Positions 10,192 through 20,152 of a stretch of DNA of 64,000 bases are shown here, one piece after another. This DNA comes from Strigamia acuminata (Eukaryota > Arthropoda > Chilopoda > Geophilomorpha > Linotaeniidae), in NCBI GenBank assembly GCA_949358305.1, contig OX442322.1, positions 930,001 to 994,000 on the forward strand. The letters are read 5' to 3'. Position numbers and translations under genes: made by a program. A model generated the notes under the pieces. That model worked only from the letters and a program-made list of their open reading frames with translations, searched no databases and was not told the origin of the DNA. Positions within the stretch are counted from its first letter, which is position 1, and the number at the start of each line of letters is the position of its first letter.

Positions 10192-11457
10192 TCAGCAAAT
10201 CTCGCTCTGCGTATTGATTCCCGCGCTGCATTCCTTCCCGTCAATTCGCATCTCAACTTGGATTTTCGTCTGCACTTTCCTGACAGAAATCTTGTAAATC
10301 TTCTGCGGTTTAACGTCTAGCTTCCGTTCCTTCTTCTGTTCTGGACACGCGTTTGCCATATGCCCGAATTGGTTACAGTTGTAACACTTCATCCCGTTGG
10401 GACACGCAGTTGACAAATGTCCTGGTTCGTGACATTTAAAACATCTAAACTCGTTCGTGCAATCCGCTCTCTGATGCCCTTCACCGCCGCACTTGAAGCA
10501 TTTTGGATCTGCTTCGAATCCCCGTCCGTTCGGCTTGGCTGCAATCGTTTTCCCCTTCGCTCGCGTTTCCAGGTCGTGCGCCGTTTCCACCATCTCACTG
10601 ATGTGTTGATATTTGACGACATACATCGGTGTCGTCGCCGTCTTGTTCTTCAGCCCATCCAGCAAATAATTACGCGCATCGCCGATCGTCATTCCTAATC
10701 TCTCGCACGTGGCCCATTTCTGCCGTAAATAGGTTTCGGTGGTCTCGTCGTTCTTCTGCGGCGCTCGAATCAGTCTTTCTTTATCTTCGTATGACAACTG
10801 CCGATCTGGGAAATTCTTTGTTAGCTCAACCGCCCATACGTCGAAGTTCCGGATCGTCGTTCCCGCGCTGTCTTGCCACACCTTTGCTGGTCCCTCTAAT
10901 GCTGCTGCCGCCGTCGTCACCGTAGTTACGTTTGTCCATTGGTACTCCTTCGTGTATTCGCGAACGTCTTGTAACCATTGCGTGGTCGTACGCAGCTCGC
11001 TTCGAGTGCCCGAAAATCGTGGTAATTTTGGCGCGTTCTTAACTTCTTTCTTCTCTTTCGGCGCCTCTGGTTTCGTCTGCATCGCTAGCATCGCCTCCAT
11101 CATTTGCTTCATTTGCGTTTGCATTAGCTTTTGCACTTGATCCGCACTAAATCCGCCGTTCATCATTGCTTGTATCGGTGCGTTTTCTTCTATCTTCGGA
11201 TCGTTGTTTTCTACTTTATCTTCGTCTTTCTCTTCGTCGTCATCTTCGTCGTCGCTTTCTACTCGTTCTACGATTCCCGCTTCCGTACGTAACGCGCGCC
11301 ATAATTGTGTCAACATGTCTGTTTTCAACTTCTGTGGCACAATTTTTCGCTCCCGTAATAGCGGTCTAATCTCTCGGGTCCTCAGCACGTTTAAATCTTC
11401 GTACGTTGGAATCTCTTTACGTTGGATTTTTGCTAATACTGCTTCCGCGTCGGCCAT
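10192..11457 (-). CDS. gag protein of NA1 with three CCHC zinc knuckles
   Basis: This 421-residue frame starts MADAEAVLAK. It has a charged N-terminal part with an acidic run near residues 70-85, a retrotransposon gag core (about 145-290, with TTQWLQDVREY and NFPDRQLSYEDKERL), then three consecutive CCHC knuckles: CFKCGGEGHQRADC, CFKCHEPGHLSTAC and CYNCNQFGHMANAC (about 335-395). After them comes the beginning of a protease: where an active site D-T/S-G would be expected the frame has N-T-Q, and a TGA stop follows a few codons later. It would form virus-like particles and package RNA. The altered protease site suggests that processing, if any, is done by a partner element. Confidence 0.85.
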   Translation of the reverse strand: MADAEAVLAKIQRKEIPTYEDLNVLRTREIRPLLRERKIVPQKLKTDMLTQLWRALRTEAGIVERVESDDEDDDEEKDEDKVENNDPKIEENAPIQAMMNGGFSADQVQKLMQTQMKQMMEAMLAMQTKPEAPKEKKEVKNAPKLPRFSGTRSELRTTTQWLQDVREYTKEYQWTNVTTVTTAAAALEGPAKVWQDSAGTTIRNFDVWAVELTKNFPDRQLSYEDKERLIRAPQKNDETTETYLRQKWATCERLGMTIGDARNYLLDGLKNKTATTPMYVVKYQHISEMVETAHDLETRAKGKTIAAKPNGRGFEADPKCFKCGGEGHQRADCTNEFRCFKCHEPGHLSTACPNGMKCYNCNQFGHMANACPEQKKERKLDVKPQKIYKISVRKVQTKIQVEMRIDGKECSAGINTQSEIC

Positions 11458-11641
11458 CTCTCGTTCGAAGTTCGGCTAACCTTCGTAGCACGTGTTTATT
11501 CGGCGAATCGTCTCTCGTTTCCCGAACCGTCCACGCGCTATTTGTTACCCCGACTTTCGTTCCCGTCGCCAAAAACAGTCGTCGCCTCTTACTTCTTCTA
11601 CTTTCTCGTCTACTTTATCGTCTATCGTCGCATCGAATCCT

Positions 11642-11657
11642 TCTATCCCACTTCTGA
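11642..11657 (-). other. primer-binding site of NA1 (tRNA-Leu-like)
   Basis: Next to the LTR end ...TTTACA the minus strand reads TCAGAAGTGGGAT. This resembles the complement of the acceptor and T-arm side of animal tRNA-Leu (TGTCAGAAGTGGGATTCG), offset by a few bases. The match is good but the first TGG is not adjacent, so the assignment is moderate. Confidence 0.6.
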
Positions 11658-11906
11658 TGTAAACTATCAAAAACCGATTGACAGCTGACCAGCTGACCAG
11701 ACACAACACAGCTAGTTCAATTCAAAAGTGATTTTATTACAAACAATTCCTCTTTAAATATCTCAGTGGTCAACCCTGATTGGCTGACCACAAAGGACAG
11801 CCTCTAATTGGCTGTCTTCCCCAAAAACGTCTATCGGACATATTCGTGTATGTCCTGCCCGCCTCCTGGCGATTGTTATCGCCTCGTCAAAACCGAAAAA
11901 CTCCAC
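11658..11906 (-). repeat. NA1 5' LTR
   Basis: This is the second copy of the NA1 LTR. It differs from the other mainly in the short patch CAGCTGACCAGCTGACCAG. The target copy ACTAA follows at 11907-11911. Confidence 0.88.
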
Positions 11907-11971
11907 ACTAAAATCACTATTTATTAAGTTATAACTAATTAAAACACTTTTGTGACCTCGTGGTCACCACA
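11907..11971 (-). repeat. G1 3' LTR, start of U3
   Basis: On the minus strand the LTR starts TGTGGTGACCACGAGG immediately after a purine-rich tract and runs to the NA1 insertion point. The remainder of the LTR is on the far side of NA1. Confidence 0.6.
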
Positions 11972-11985
11972 CGTCCCCTCCTCAG
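11972..11985 (-). other. polypurine tract of G1
   Basis: The minus strand reads CTGAGGAGGGGACG directly before the inferred LTR start TGTGG. A GA-rich run at this place is the expected plus-strand primer site of LTR elements. Confidence 0.6.
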
Positions 11986-12047
11986 CAATGTTGTTATGGG
12001 ATTTACAATTAAAGTAACAAACATTGCGAAAAACTCAAAGTTAGAAT

Positions 12048-13811
12048 TCAGTTCGTCTCTTTCTCAGGTGATCGCTGGGGAACATCCGGAGGCGGAGGTG
12101 GAGGTAGTTCTTCGGTTGCAGGTGGTTTAGCCATCTTCGAAGTTGCTGGTTTAATGAGTGGCGGAATAGAAGTAAGGCGAGACGAGCGATCGCTTGGGTC
12201 CTCGAACTCTCCAATAAAATATCGGTCGTGACCGCCAACGGGCTCGTACGCTGCGCCGACTCGTTCGTGGATCCAGATACGTGAAAGGAAGGGGGCCAAT
12301 CCTTGGTTCGTGTGATGGATCCTCTGGGCTTCGGTTGGATTCTTCGGGGCGCGGTATGCACGTAACAGCCGCTGATGTTGAATGAAATCGACGCCCGGAC
12401 CCGCCTCGAGAGTTCGCTCCATCCACGAGTAGGGCGAGTGGCCGTGGTCGCTTGATCGCATAATTTTCTCCTTCGTCTTCTTGGTCATCGTCAAGCTCGG
12501 GTAATATAACTTTAGATGCGCGTCGATTGGAGGCAACGGCTTCGGTTCGATTCTCTTCTTAGGTCGCAAGATCTTTGGTTTTGCTTTCGCTCTTCGAATT
12601 ACTTTCACCGCATCCTCGGTCGGGACCAGTCCTTCGGGGAACTTTATCGTCTCCTCTGGAGTGGTGGTCGGGACGGTCTGGCCCGCTGAGGTCTCGGGGA
12701 GAGGTTCGTTGGTTAGTACGACCGGTTCGCTTTGTGGTAAAGCCACAGCTCGGACTACTTGATACGATTGTTCTGGGTCGGCGTCTTCTGCAATCAATTG
12801 TGCGCGGACCTGGATACAGGAAGGAACCAATTTTAGCCACCGTTCGATGAGAGCGGAAGGCAGCTGAAAACTTTCGTGGGCTACGACTGCCCAGGCGGCC
12901 AGCGCCACACGGGCATTTCTAAATGTAGACGCGGCCAGCACAAGCGACATCATGTCAGTGAGCACGACTGTCGTTCGGGCCGTTCGTGACGGATGATCCC
13001 GTCCAGGGCTGTTGGTGAATTCGATGGCGGCACCTCGGATGTTTGTTATCGCAATTTGCATTGTCCTGGCCTGATACTCATCTACGTCGGACACCATCTC
13101 TTTCGCTTGCTCGATTGTGGTTGTGTCGAGAAACGACTGTAACTCGTGCGGTGTTGGGTCGAACTGGACTGTGGCCCGAACGTCTGAAGATCTATTATCG
13201 GAAGTTGGCCTCGAAGGCGTCTGGTCGTTTTTATCGGCTTTAACTACTGCCGCTTGTCTCGAATTGATTAAAACTCGTTGAATGTCGGGTTCGGGCTCAT
13301 CCCAAACAATCGGCGCTCTTGACGTAGAAATCTCGCTTCGTGTTTCTTCCGGTACGGCCGGGAAAATTGGTCCAAAACGATCTTGTCGTCGTTTGAGTTG
13401 CTCAAAGGAACTCAGCGATGTCGGGGCTCCGATAATTACAGTTTTTCGGAAGACGCTGGGTAAGCTAGACGGTACGCTGCTAACTGGTTTTGTCAGCGCC
13501 TTGATGAATACGCTTGGTACCGAAGTCATACTCATTTCGATTGATTTAGTCGGTCGGTAGACAGGTTTCGACTGTTCGTTCTTGACCTTCAGGACTGCTG
13601 CTACCATGTCGGCTTCGGTATATTTTTTCTCTTGTTCAGGTACGATCATCGGCTCTACCGATTGTTCGTGTTCGACTGTCATCGGCACTTCTTGACGAAC
13701 TTCTACTTGTAGGGTTTTTTGTTCATCGACTTCGCGAGATCCCTCGAAACGCTTCCATACTTCTGTTCGCGGTTTAGACAATCTGAGGCATCCGCGTTGA
13801 TTTGGTCGATT
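12048..13811 (-). pseudogene. third ORF of G1, C-terminal part
   Basis: This is an open frame of about 587 codons downstream of a TGA (13812-13814) and in the same frame as the preceding segment, so the two were probably one protein. There is no ATG at its beginning. It contains Pro/Ser-rich stretches, a middle part with alternating hydrophobic and polar residues (around MMSLVLAASTFRNARVALAA), a Lys/Arg-rich section KRIEPKPLP, and a Pro-rich tail ELPPPPPPDVP. I see no signal peptide, transmembrane helix, zinc knuckle or enzyme motif. It ends about 60 bp before the G1 polypurine tract, the position of env in retroviruses. Function unknown; an accessory or DNA/RNA-binding protein is possible. 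Confidence 0.55.
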
Positions 13812-14355
13812 TCAGGAGTAGCGGTACGTTTCGACCTCTCGTGGTTTCTCGATTCTGGGTTCTCGTTGCGGCGAGGGTTCTCGAGCATGTCGGTAATAGA
13901 CTCGCGGATGAGACTGCGATCGGTCCCGTGTGTTGTACGACGTGCTTGGCTGATCCAGGCGTCGTCGTTTGTTGTCGTGTGTGCGACTTATCAACTCGTT
14001 CGAGAGTCGTTTTTCCGCTTTCTGTCGCTTGCGCCCAAAGATGCCCAGGTAGTGGAGCTGGTGCATCGCTTTCTGCGAGGTGATAAACCCGTGTTTGGGT
14101 CGCCAATCGGGAACGTCAGGTTTCTCTCCTCGAACCTGGCTTAACCAAGTTTTTATTTCGTCTGTCGAATATCCTGCTGGTTTTAATATTTTGAAGAGAT
14201 CTCGATACGCCGTCCGTCTGACTTCGTTATAATAGTCTCTATGTATCTGTCGACGTTCTTCGTCTGTTGCGGCATTTTGCCACTTCTCGAGGACGGCCCA
14301 TTCTTTGGCTTCGTTTGGGTAGTCCTTTTTCAAAAACTCGTTTGAGAGCGGTGCT
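13812..14355 (-). pseudogene. third ORF of G1, middle part (interrupted by C2)
   Basis: The frame ends at TGA 13812-13814. The longest ATG-started piece is 173 residues from 14333, but the frame is open up to the C2 insertion and continues in phase at 20619 on the other side, after counting the 5-bp target GGTGC once. Its composition is charged and helical, with RDYYNEVRRTAYRDL and LSQVRGEKPDVPDW, then an Arg/Ser-rich tail with KRRRLDQPSTSYNTRDRSQS, as in nucleic-acid-binding proteins. No known family is recognised. The insertion and the stop make this copy non-functional. Confidence 0.55.
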
Positions 14356-14360
14356 GGTGC

Positions 14361-14826
14361 TGTTGGTTTGCGATGAATTATTTGCGATAATCATATTTGT
14401 TGTGCATTTCCGAGTAGGCACAATAAGCGCGTTACTTCATATATTGGTACGAATGGTCAGCCAGTTGATTCTGCTTTTTAAACTACGCTTGTTTCGTACT
14501 CCAACTGGCTGTGTCTATGTGATAACGCGCGTCCCGTCGTCTGCTTGTTAAGCGATGATCGTTTAATTTGGTTTGGTATTGTTTATCCATTACTTTAGTC
14601 TTTACGTTGTATTATTGTAAAGAATAAATCTATTTGGTTATACTAATAGATTTGTTCTCGTTGTTACTCTGTAACCTGAGTTGAGATCAAATAGCCTCAA
14701 CCCAGATCACTTGTTTTTATGCTTTCATGGTGAATAAAGATGGCGGTCGCGTGTTGCGAACTAACCGCACTTTATAATCGGTTTGCAAGTTATTTCCGCA
14801 TGCTCCAGGTCCAAATACGCCCTTCA
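14361..14826 (+). repeat. C2 5' LTR
   Basis: It starts TGTTGGTTTGCG and ends ATACGCCCTTCA. AATAAA-like signals lie near 14623 and 14732. It is identical to the 3' LTR apart from C/T near its end (CGCCC against CGCTC). Confidence 0.93.
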
Positions 14827-14828
14827 AA

Positions 14829-14842
14829 TGGTAGCAGAGGAT
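14829..14842 (+). other. primer-binding site of C2 (initiator-Met tRNA 3' end)
   Basis: TGGTAGCAGAGGAT is an exact complement of the 3' end of animal initiator-Met tRNA, starting with TGG for the CCA tail, two bases beyond the LTR. Confidence 0.9.
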
Positions 14843-15947
14843 CGGCGACGACCAGCGCCGGCCAATTTTAGAAGAATTGAAGAGAAACGGACATTTTTCC
14901 GACTACGAGAAGTCGCAAAGTGCGCGCCCGCCCAATTCGTCGTGAAAACGAATTTTCGGTGCGGCAAACGTCTGGATTACGTGTGCGGACCATTCTGCAA
15001 AGGAATAGGATTCCAACGGTGTAAGGAATATTTATTTCGAACGATTTAAACTGTATTTTTGCCGATATAACCGGGCTTTCTCGGGCGGCGCCATTTTTGT
15101 TGAGCTTCGCTGCAGAATACGGCGAAGTTAGTGTGTCTACGCGTGTGTACGGACCGGCACACGCACGCCCAACGATTCTACAACGGAATACGTCGACAGG
15201 ACGGTATTTTGGAGCGAAGAAACGTCCCAAAACCGTCATTTTTTCGAGAAATCACCGTGAATCGACGATTTTGTTACGGCGGCCATTTTTCGTCAAAAAT
15301 AGACGGAAAAACGACGATTTGATTCACCGAGAAGTCCTGCACACGATAAGCGTGTGTGTGGGCAATTGTTTCCGTATCTCGCACCAGGAAAGCGAGTACG
15401 AAGGCGCAGACGGGCGCTACGACGATTTTCTCCGCGCTTACACGGATGTGTGTACGCGGATTGCACGTCAGCCGATTCCGTGCGAAGACAACGTGAAGCC
15501 GACGTTTAATCCAACGTGGGAACCAGTTACGACGCGTGGAACCCGTAACTGGCCAACTTCACATCAAAAACTGTATTTTTCGAATTTTTCTCGTGAAACT
15601 CTGTTATTTATTAAGGTTTTTGTGTTGGGTCACTTAGAATATTCTGTACCCTTCGGGCAGTCGCCCCAGTACAGTCTCATTCCAGTCTGGGCTTGTCCGT
15701 GGCCAACTAGTCGTCCCGCGTCCCCCAGGTGGGCCGGTCGGAAGCTAGTAGGGCGACCAGATTTGGGTTTTTCATCTCACTTATTGAGGTGCCCCTTGGG
15801 AAGTGTAAAATTATTTCGCCTTCAATTTTTGGGGGCAAATTGCTTCTCCGTGCGACATATTCACGTGTATTGTGAATATTTGTGTTTTTCTTCGGAAATT
15901 TTGTGATTTAGCGATTTGTGCGTCGTTTTTCGTCGAATTTTCTCAAC
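14843..15947 (+). other. 5' leader of C2
   Basis: These 1.1 kb lie between the PBS and the gag ATG. A long open stretch (about 15097-15906) is present but has no domain resemblance and many rare-looking combinations, so I treat it as non-coding. A packaging signal is expected here but cannot be located by eye. Confidence 0.5.
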
Positions 15948-18900
15948 ATGGCAAGTTGGGATCGCCGGGACGACTATAAGGACGTGGAAAAATTGAATGG
16001 AACGAACTATTCGACGTGGAGTGTTCAAATCCAACTCCTTTTGCAATCATATGGAGTTTGGGGCCACGTGACTGGCAAGGAGAAGCCCTTGCCAGCCACG
16101 GCTTCTGCAAAAGAAGTTAGGGAGTTTGACAAGCGCGAGGAGAAAGCGCGCTCCACCATTTGTCTGGCTTGTGGAAAAGCCCAACAGGTAGTGGCTGTGG
16201 CACACGAAGGGGCCAAAGAGGTTTGGGAAGCGCTCAAAGCTGCTTACCAGCCCACTACCAGGGCACGCAAAGCCCGACTTCGTCGCGAATTTCTCATGTT
16301 GAAACTCCATGAGCAAGAGGAAATGATGGTTTTCCTAGCCAGAGTCGACAGGAAGGCGCTGGAACTGAAAGACGTCAAAATAGACATTTCCGACGAATTC
16401 CTGGCCTTCCAGTACCTGGATCTGCTGCCACATCAATACGAAACGGTCAAGCAGACGGTCTACCACTGGGGAGACCCGGAATTCACCTCGAAGGCCGTCA
16501 AAGAACGTTTATTAGGCGAATATAATCGCCTCTACGAGCAAACGGATGAATTTGGTGTTTCATTGGGCACAATTGAGAATACGGGTGCCTATTTCACCAA
16601 AGGCAGATGGCAACGTGGCCGGGGGGGAAATGCCCCCAGTTCTCCACGCGTCTGTTACAACTGTGGCGGAACAAATCACTTCGCCCGGGAATGCTCGTCC
16701 CCACCAAAACAGCAACAAGGTGCTACGAGAGGAAACCCGACAGGACAGTTCAGCAGGGGCAGTCAACGAGGGAAGAGTCGTGGGAAGAGCCAGCAGACGG
16801 CCAACGTCACGCAAATGGACATTTTTAGCAATTCCCCGGTGTCTTATTTCTCCGCAGCGATTTGCCAAGAACAACCCCCTGTTGTAGTGTCTTTATTGTC
16901 GCATGCGAACTACGATTCGCAATGGTACGTCGACACAGGTGCGACGGACCACTTTTCGTTCAACAAAACCTGGTTTTCGGACTTTAAACCATTGACTGGT
17001 TATTCTGTTCAACAAGGAGACGGAAAGTCGAAAATCGAAGGCATTGGAAATGTGACTTTAGTTTCGATTAATGGACAACAAACACGTGAACTAACGTTGA
17101 AAAACGTTTATTACGCACCCAACTTCAAAAAGAATTTGATTTCTTTAGGTCGTACGGATGAAGCTGGGGCGACAACCATTGTGAAAAATGGTAAAATGTT
17201 TATTTATGATGTGACAATTGATGACCCTTCTATCACTGCGATCCGTACGAGTGATAGGATGTACAAAGTCAATTGTCGCATTAATGCAAAGAATTCTGTA
17301 AACACTGTTGCATTGTCTGCGCAACAGAGTGCAACGGTGGCATCTAGTCCACCTTTAGCGGGTGAAGAAATTGTTAAATCTTTACTAACACACGTGGATT
17401 TTAGAACCGCATTAACCCAAAATTTGAGTAAATCAGGGAAACCTGTACCTGCGAGTAAGGGGCATCCGAAAACTGCGAATACTGCGCCAGCGATCGTTGC
17501 AAACAATGCGAGTATGGAAATTTCGAATCAACAATCGAGTGTTTTGACCGACACACAGTCTAGCTTAGTAGCCAGCAAGGGCAATAAGCCCAAGGATGCG
17601 AAAATTTTGAGAACAATTGTGCAAAACAATTTAACAAATGGAAATGGGGTTGTAAATGAAAAGAATGCTTCCATTAAACCAGATAAACCCCAAACGATGG
17701 ACATCTGGCACTCTCGTATGGGACACCTTAATGCAAAGGGAATTGCATTGTTAAACAAATCTACTGAAGTATTTGGTTTAAAGTTGTCCAACACGGAATT
17801 GTCGAGTTGTGATGCTTGTTCGAGGGCGAAGAGCACACGTGCCAGTTTCCCCCCCATTGTGAACATTTCGACCAAAGGGATTTTAGAAATCGTCCACTTA
17901 GACGTGTGGGGACCTTCACCAGTTAAGAGCATAGGTGGGGCGTACTACTATTTGGTCATGGTCGATGACTTTTCACGATTGATGTGGATCGTGATTATGA
18001 AGGAAAAGAGCGAAGTTTTGGGCCATTTTAAGAAGTGGTTAACCGAAATTGAAAGAACGACTTCTAGGAAAGTCAAGTCGATCAAAACTGACAATGGAGG
18101 GGAATTCGTATCCAAACAATGGGATGAATATGCCGGTAGCATTGGGCTGAAGTGTATGCGGACGAACGCATACAGCCCTGAGATGAACTCCATCGCTGAA
18201 AGAACGAACCGTACCATTCTCGGTGGAATTAGAGCTTTAATGATTGAAAATAGTCTTCCTTCATCCCTGTGGGCAGAACTCGCAGTTTCTGTCGTTTACT
18301 TAAAGAACCGGTTTCCGCATGCGGGATTGGGTGGGAGGACACCTTATAATGTGTTTTTCAACAAGAAATTATCCCTACGACATGTCAAATGCATTGGTGC
18401 TTTGACTTATGTGCATATCCCTTCGCAGACAAGGGCTGGGAAGTTACAAGAGAGAGCATGGGCGGGGGCCTTAGTTGGATATGCCTCTTCCACCCGTGGT
18501 TATCGGATTTGGGATCCGAACAAAAACCAAGTTTTTCTCTCAAAACACGTTAAAATTTTGGAACAGAATTTCTGGTACGAGAAAGTAAAGAATCCCCAAT
18601 CTGGCCCATCACCTGCTACTGACGATTCAGATTTATCAGGCGAAGAGTCTTGTAATGACTCTGACACAGACAGTGTTTATAGCGAACCTATCCCCGAGGA
18701 AGAGGTCAAAGTGGTTGAAAAACTCGTGGAGAGACCCATTCAGGCCAGACCACCTGGGGGACCCGACTATGTAGATGCCATGCAATACATCATTGGAGAT
18801 ATACATGGCCTAAATTTTGATGAAATCGGTGGGGCGAAGGGGGATGATAGGGATTTCTTCAATATTTATCCCGACGACGATGAAGGAGAAGTTGAAGAGG

Positions 18901-20135
18901 AAGTTGAGGACCCAGATGCAAGCCCTCAATTGTCGCCCCAATCGTCACCCACACCCCCTCGTCGGAACCCGCCTAGAAAAGGGAAAGACACTGGCGAACG
19001 CACAGCTTCAACGAGTGACTTGTTGCCTCTAGATATGACTTTGTGGCAAAGACGGCAGACTGTACGTCAAAGCGGGGCAACAGCTGGGAAAGTTGATGTT
19101 TGGTACATCACACCAAAGCACGAGAAGCTCCGCAGCCGTGTTGAGGTTGTCCGTTGGTGCAAAGCCGAGGGATATGAATATAAATCGGAATTGTTTAACT
19201 TCAAAGATGTGACTATCGGTTTTGCTGGTTGCTGCTCTGTCGAGCCGGACACGTACGAAGAAGCGGTCAAAGGCGCCAGCAAACCTGATTGGGAAAACGC
19301 GATGGAAGACGAAATAAATATCTTTATTCATCAGCGCGCTTATATTGCAAAGTTGTGTAAGCAATATGGGATTGACTCTTGTCATCGAGTTAGAGTGCCT
19401 GGCACCCCGGGCACCATGATCCAAAAGGTTCAGACGGGGGAACGTGTCAATTCGAGTTTTCCGTATCGGTCTCTTGTCGGCAGTTTGCTTTTCATCGCAA
19501 GTCGTACAAGACCCGATATTTTGTTTTCGGTGATAGTGTTGTCTCAATACAACGAGACTCACTCGACTCGACACGTGAACATGCTGCTCCAAATCCTGCG
19601 ATACTTGGGGAACACGCCAAATTTCTCTATCAACTTGGGAAACTGCCAAAGCGAAAATTTGACCGTTTATACGGATGCGTCCTTCGCATTAGACCAGGAC
19701 AAACGTCGAAGCTTTGGTGGGCACATCATCTACCTGGGAGGTGTCCCAATCTCATGGAACTGCCATAAGCAGACCATTACAGCACTTTCCATTATGGAAA
19801 GCGAATTTTTGGCGGTGGTCGATGGTGTAAAGGAGATAATTTGGTTGGAGCGCATATTTGGTGCGGATGTGATGATGGATGGGCTCAACCGGGAAATACC
19901 ATGTGTTTACGCTGATTCAATGCCAGCGATCCAATATGCGAAGAATCGCATAGAAAATCGCGCAAACAAACATATTGACGTTAAGTTGCATTTCGTGCGC
20001 GACTGGTTTGAAAAAGGTGTTTTTCGAATCAGACATATCCCGGGAACCCTTAATGTAGCCGACCTTATGACCAAGTGGCTATCTCGCGCAAAACTAGATG
20101 CATTGTGCGAGCATATTTTTGTAGCAGCAAAGTAG
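15948..20135 (+). CDS. copia gag-protease-integrase-RNase H polyprotein lacking RT (C2)
   Basis: The start is the ATG at 15948 in the context CAACATGG (MASWDRRDDYK), giving about 1395 residues with no stop. The order is UBN2-type gag (about 10-200), CCHC knuckle CYNCGGTNHFAREC (about 234), protease site WYVDTGATDHF (about 325), GAG-pre-integrase WHSRMGHLNAKG (about 583), and integrase with HLDVWGPS, KTDNGGEFV and NSIAERTNRT (about 647-755). At about residue 1126 the frame jumps from MEDEINIF to IHQRAYI. In C1 about 219 residues, including the YVDD catalytic motif, lie between the equivalent points. RNase H with YTDASF (about 1240), ALSIMESEFLAV and HIPGTLNVADLMTK is complete. The deletion keeps the frame, so Gag, protease, integrase and RNase H could still be made. 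Confidence 0.92.
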   Translation: MASWDRRDDYKDVEKLNGTNYSTWSVQIQLLLQSYGVWGHVTGKEKPLPATASAKEVREFDKREEKARSTICLACGKAQQVVAVAHEGAKEVWEALKAAYQPTTRARKARLRREFLMLKLHEQEEMMVFLARVDRKALELKDVKIDISDEFLAFQYLDLLPHQYETVKQTVYHWGDPEFTSKAVKERLLGEYNRLYEQTDEFGVSLGTIENTGAYFTKGRWQRGRGGNAPSSPRVCYNCGGTNHFARECSSPPKQQQGATRGNPTGQFSRGSQRGKSRGKSQQTANVTQMDIFSNSPVSYFSAAICQEQPPVVVSLLSHANYDSQWYVDTGATDHFSFNKTWFSDFKPLTGYSVQQGDGKSKIEGIGNVTLVSINGQQTRELTLKNVYYAPNFKKNLISLGRTDEAGATTIVKNGKMFIYDVTIDDPSITAIRTSDRMYKVNCRINAKNSVNTVALSAQQSATVASSPPLAGEEIVKSLLTHVDFRTALTQNLSKSGKPVPASKGHPKTANTAPAIVANNASMEISNQQSSVLTDTQSSLVASKGNKPKDAKILRTIVQNNLTNGNGVVNEKNASIKPDKPQTMDIWHSRMGHLNAKGIALLNKSTEVFGLKLSNTELSSCDACSRAKSTRASFPPIVNISTKGILEIVHLDVWGPSPVKSIGGAYYYLVMVDDFSRLMWIVIMKEKSEVLGHFKKWLTEIERTTSRKVKSIKTDNGGEFVSKQWDEYAGSIGLKCMRTNAYSPEMNSIAERTNRTILGGIRALMIENSLPSSLWAELAVSVVYLKNRFPHAGLGGRTPYNVFFNKKLSLRHVKCIGALTYVHIPSQTRAGKLQERAWAGALVGYASSTRGYRIWDPNKNQVFLSKHVKILEQNFWYEKVKNPQSGPSPATDDSDLSGEESCNDSDTDSVYSEPIPEEEVKVVEKLVERPIQARPPGGPDYVDAMQYIIGDIHGLNFDEIGGAKGDDRDFFNIYPDDDEGEVEEEVEDPDASPQLSPQSSPTPPRRNPPRKGKDTGERTASTSDLLPLDMTLWQRRQTVRQSGATAGKVDVWYITPKHEKLRSRVEVVRWCKAEGYEYKSELFNFKDVTIGFAGCCSVEPDTYEEAVKGASKPDWENAMEDEINIFIHQRAYIAKLCKQYGIDSCHRVRVPGTPGTMIQKVQTGERVNSSFPYRSLVGSLLFIASRTRPDILFSVIVLSQYNETHSTRHVNMLLQILRYLGNTPNFSINLGNCQSENLTVYTDASFALDQDKRRSFGGHIIYLGGVPISWNCHKQTITALSIMESEFLAVVDGVKEIIWLERIFGADVMMDGLNREIPCVYADSMPAIQYAKNRIENRANKHIDVKLHFVRDWFEKGVFRIRHIPGTLNVADLMTKWLSRAKLDALCEHIFVAAK

Positions 20136-20152
20136 TTCATCGAAGGGGGATT

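Larger units (their letters stand above)
8550..11906 (-). mobile_element. non-autonomous gag-only LTR element NA1
   Basis: The element is 3.36 kb, flanked by LTRs of 252 bp (8550-8801) and 249 bp (11658-11906) and by the target duplication ACTAA (8545-8549 and 11907-11911). On the minus strand it has a tRNA-Leu-like PBS, a gag with three CCHC knuckles, the start of a protease-like segment, and then a long acidic repetitive reading frame in place of pol. There is no RT, RNase H or integrase. The LTRs differ at only a few places, mainly one small patch near 8584-8600 and two substitutions, so it moved fairly recently with enzymes from elsewhere. It sits inside the G1 3' LTR. Confidence 0.88.

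Noticed and set aside
8990-10297. Several long plus-strand open frames opposite the NA1 acidic ORF
   Set aside because: They are shadows of the minus-strand repeats (Ser/Phe-rich complements of the Glu/Asp-rich frame) and contain no motifs.
15097-15906. Plus-strand open frame of 269 residues in the C2 leader
   Set aside because: There is no domain resemblance, it lies before the gag start, and C3 and C1 have nothing similar. It is treated as leader.
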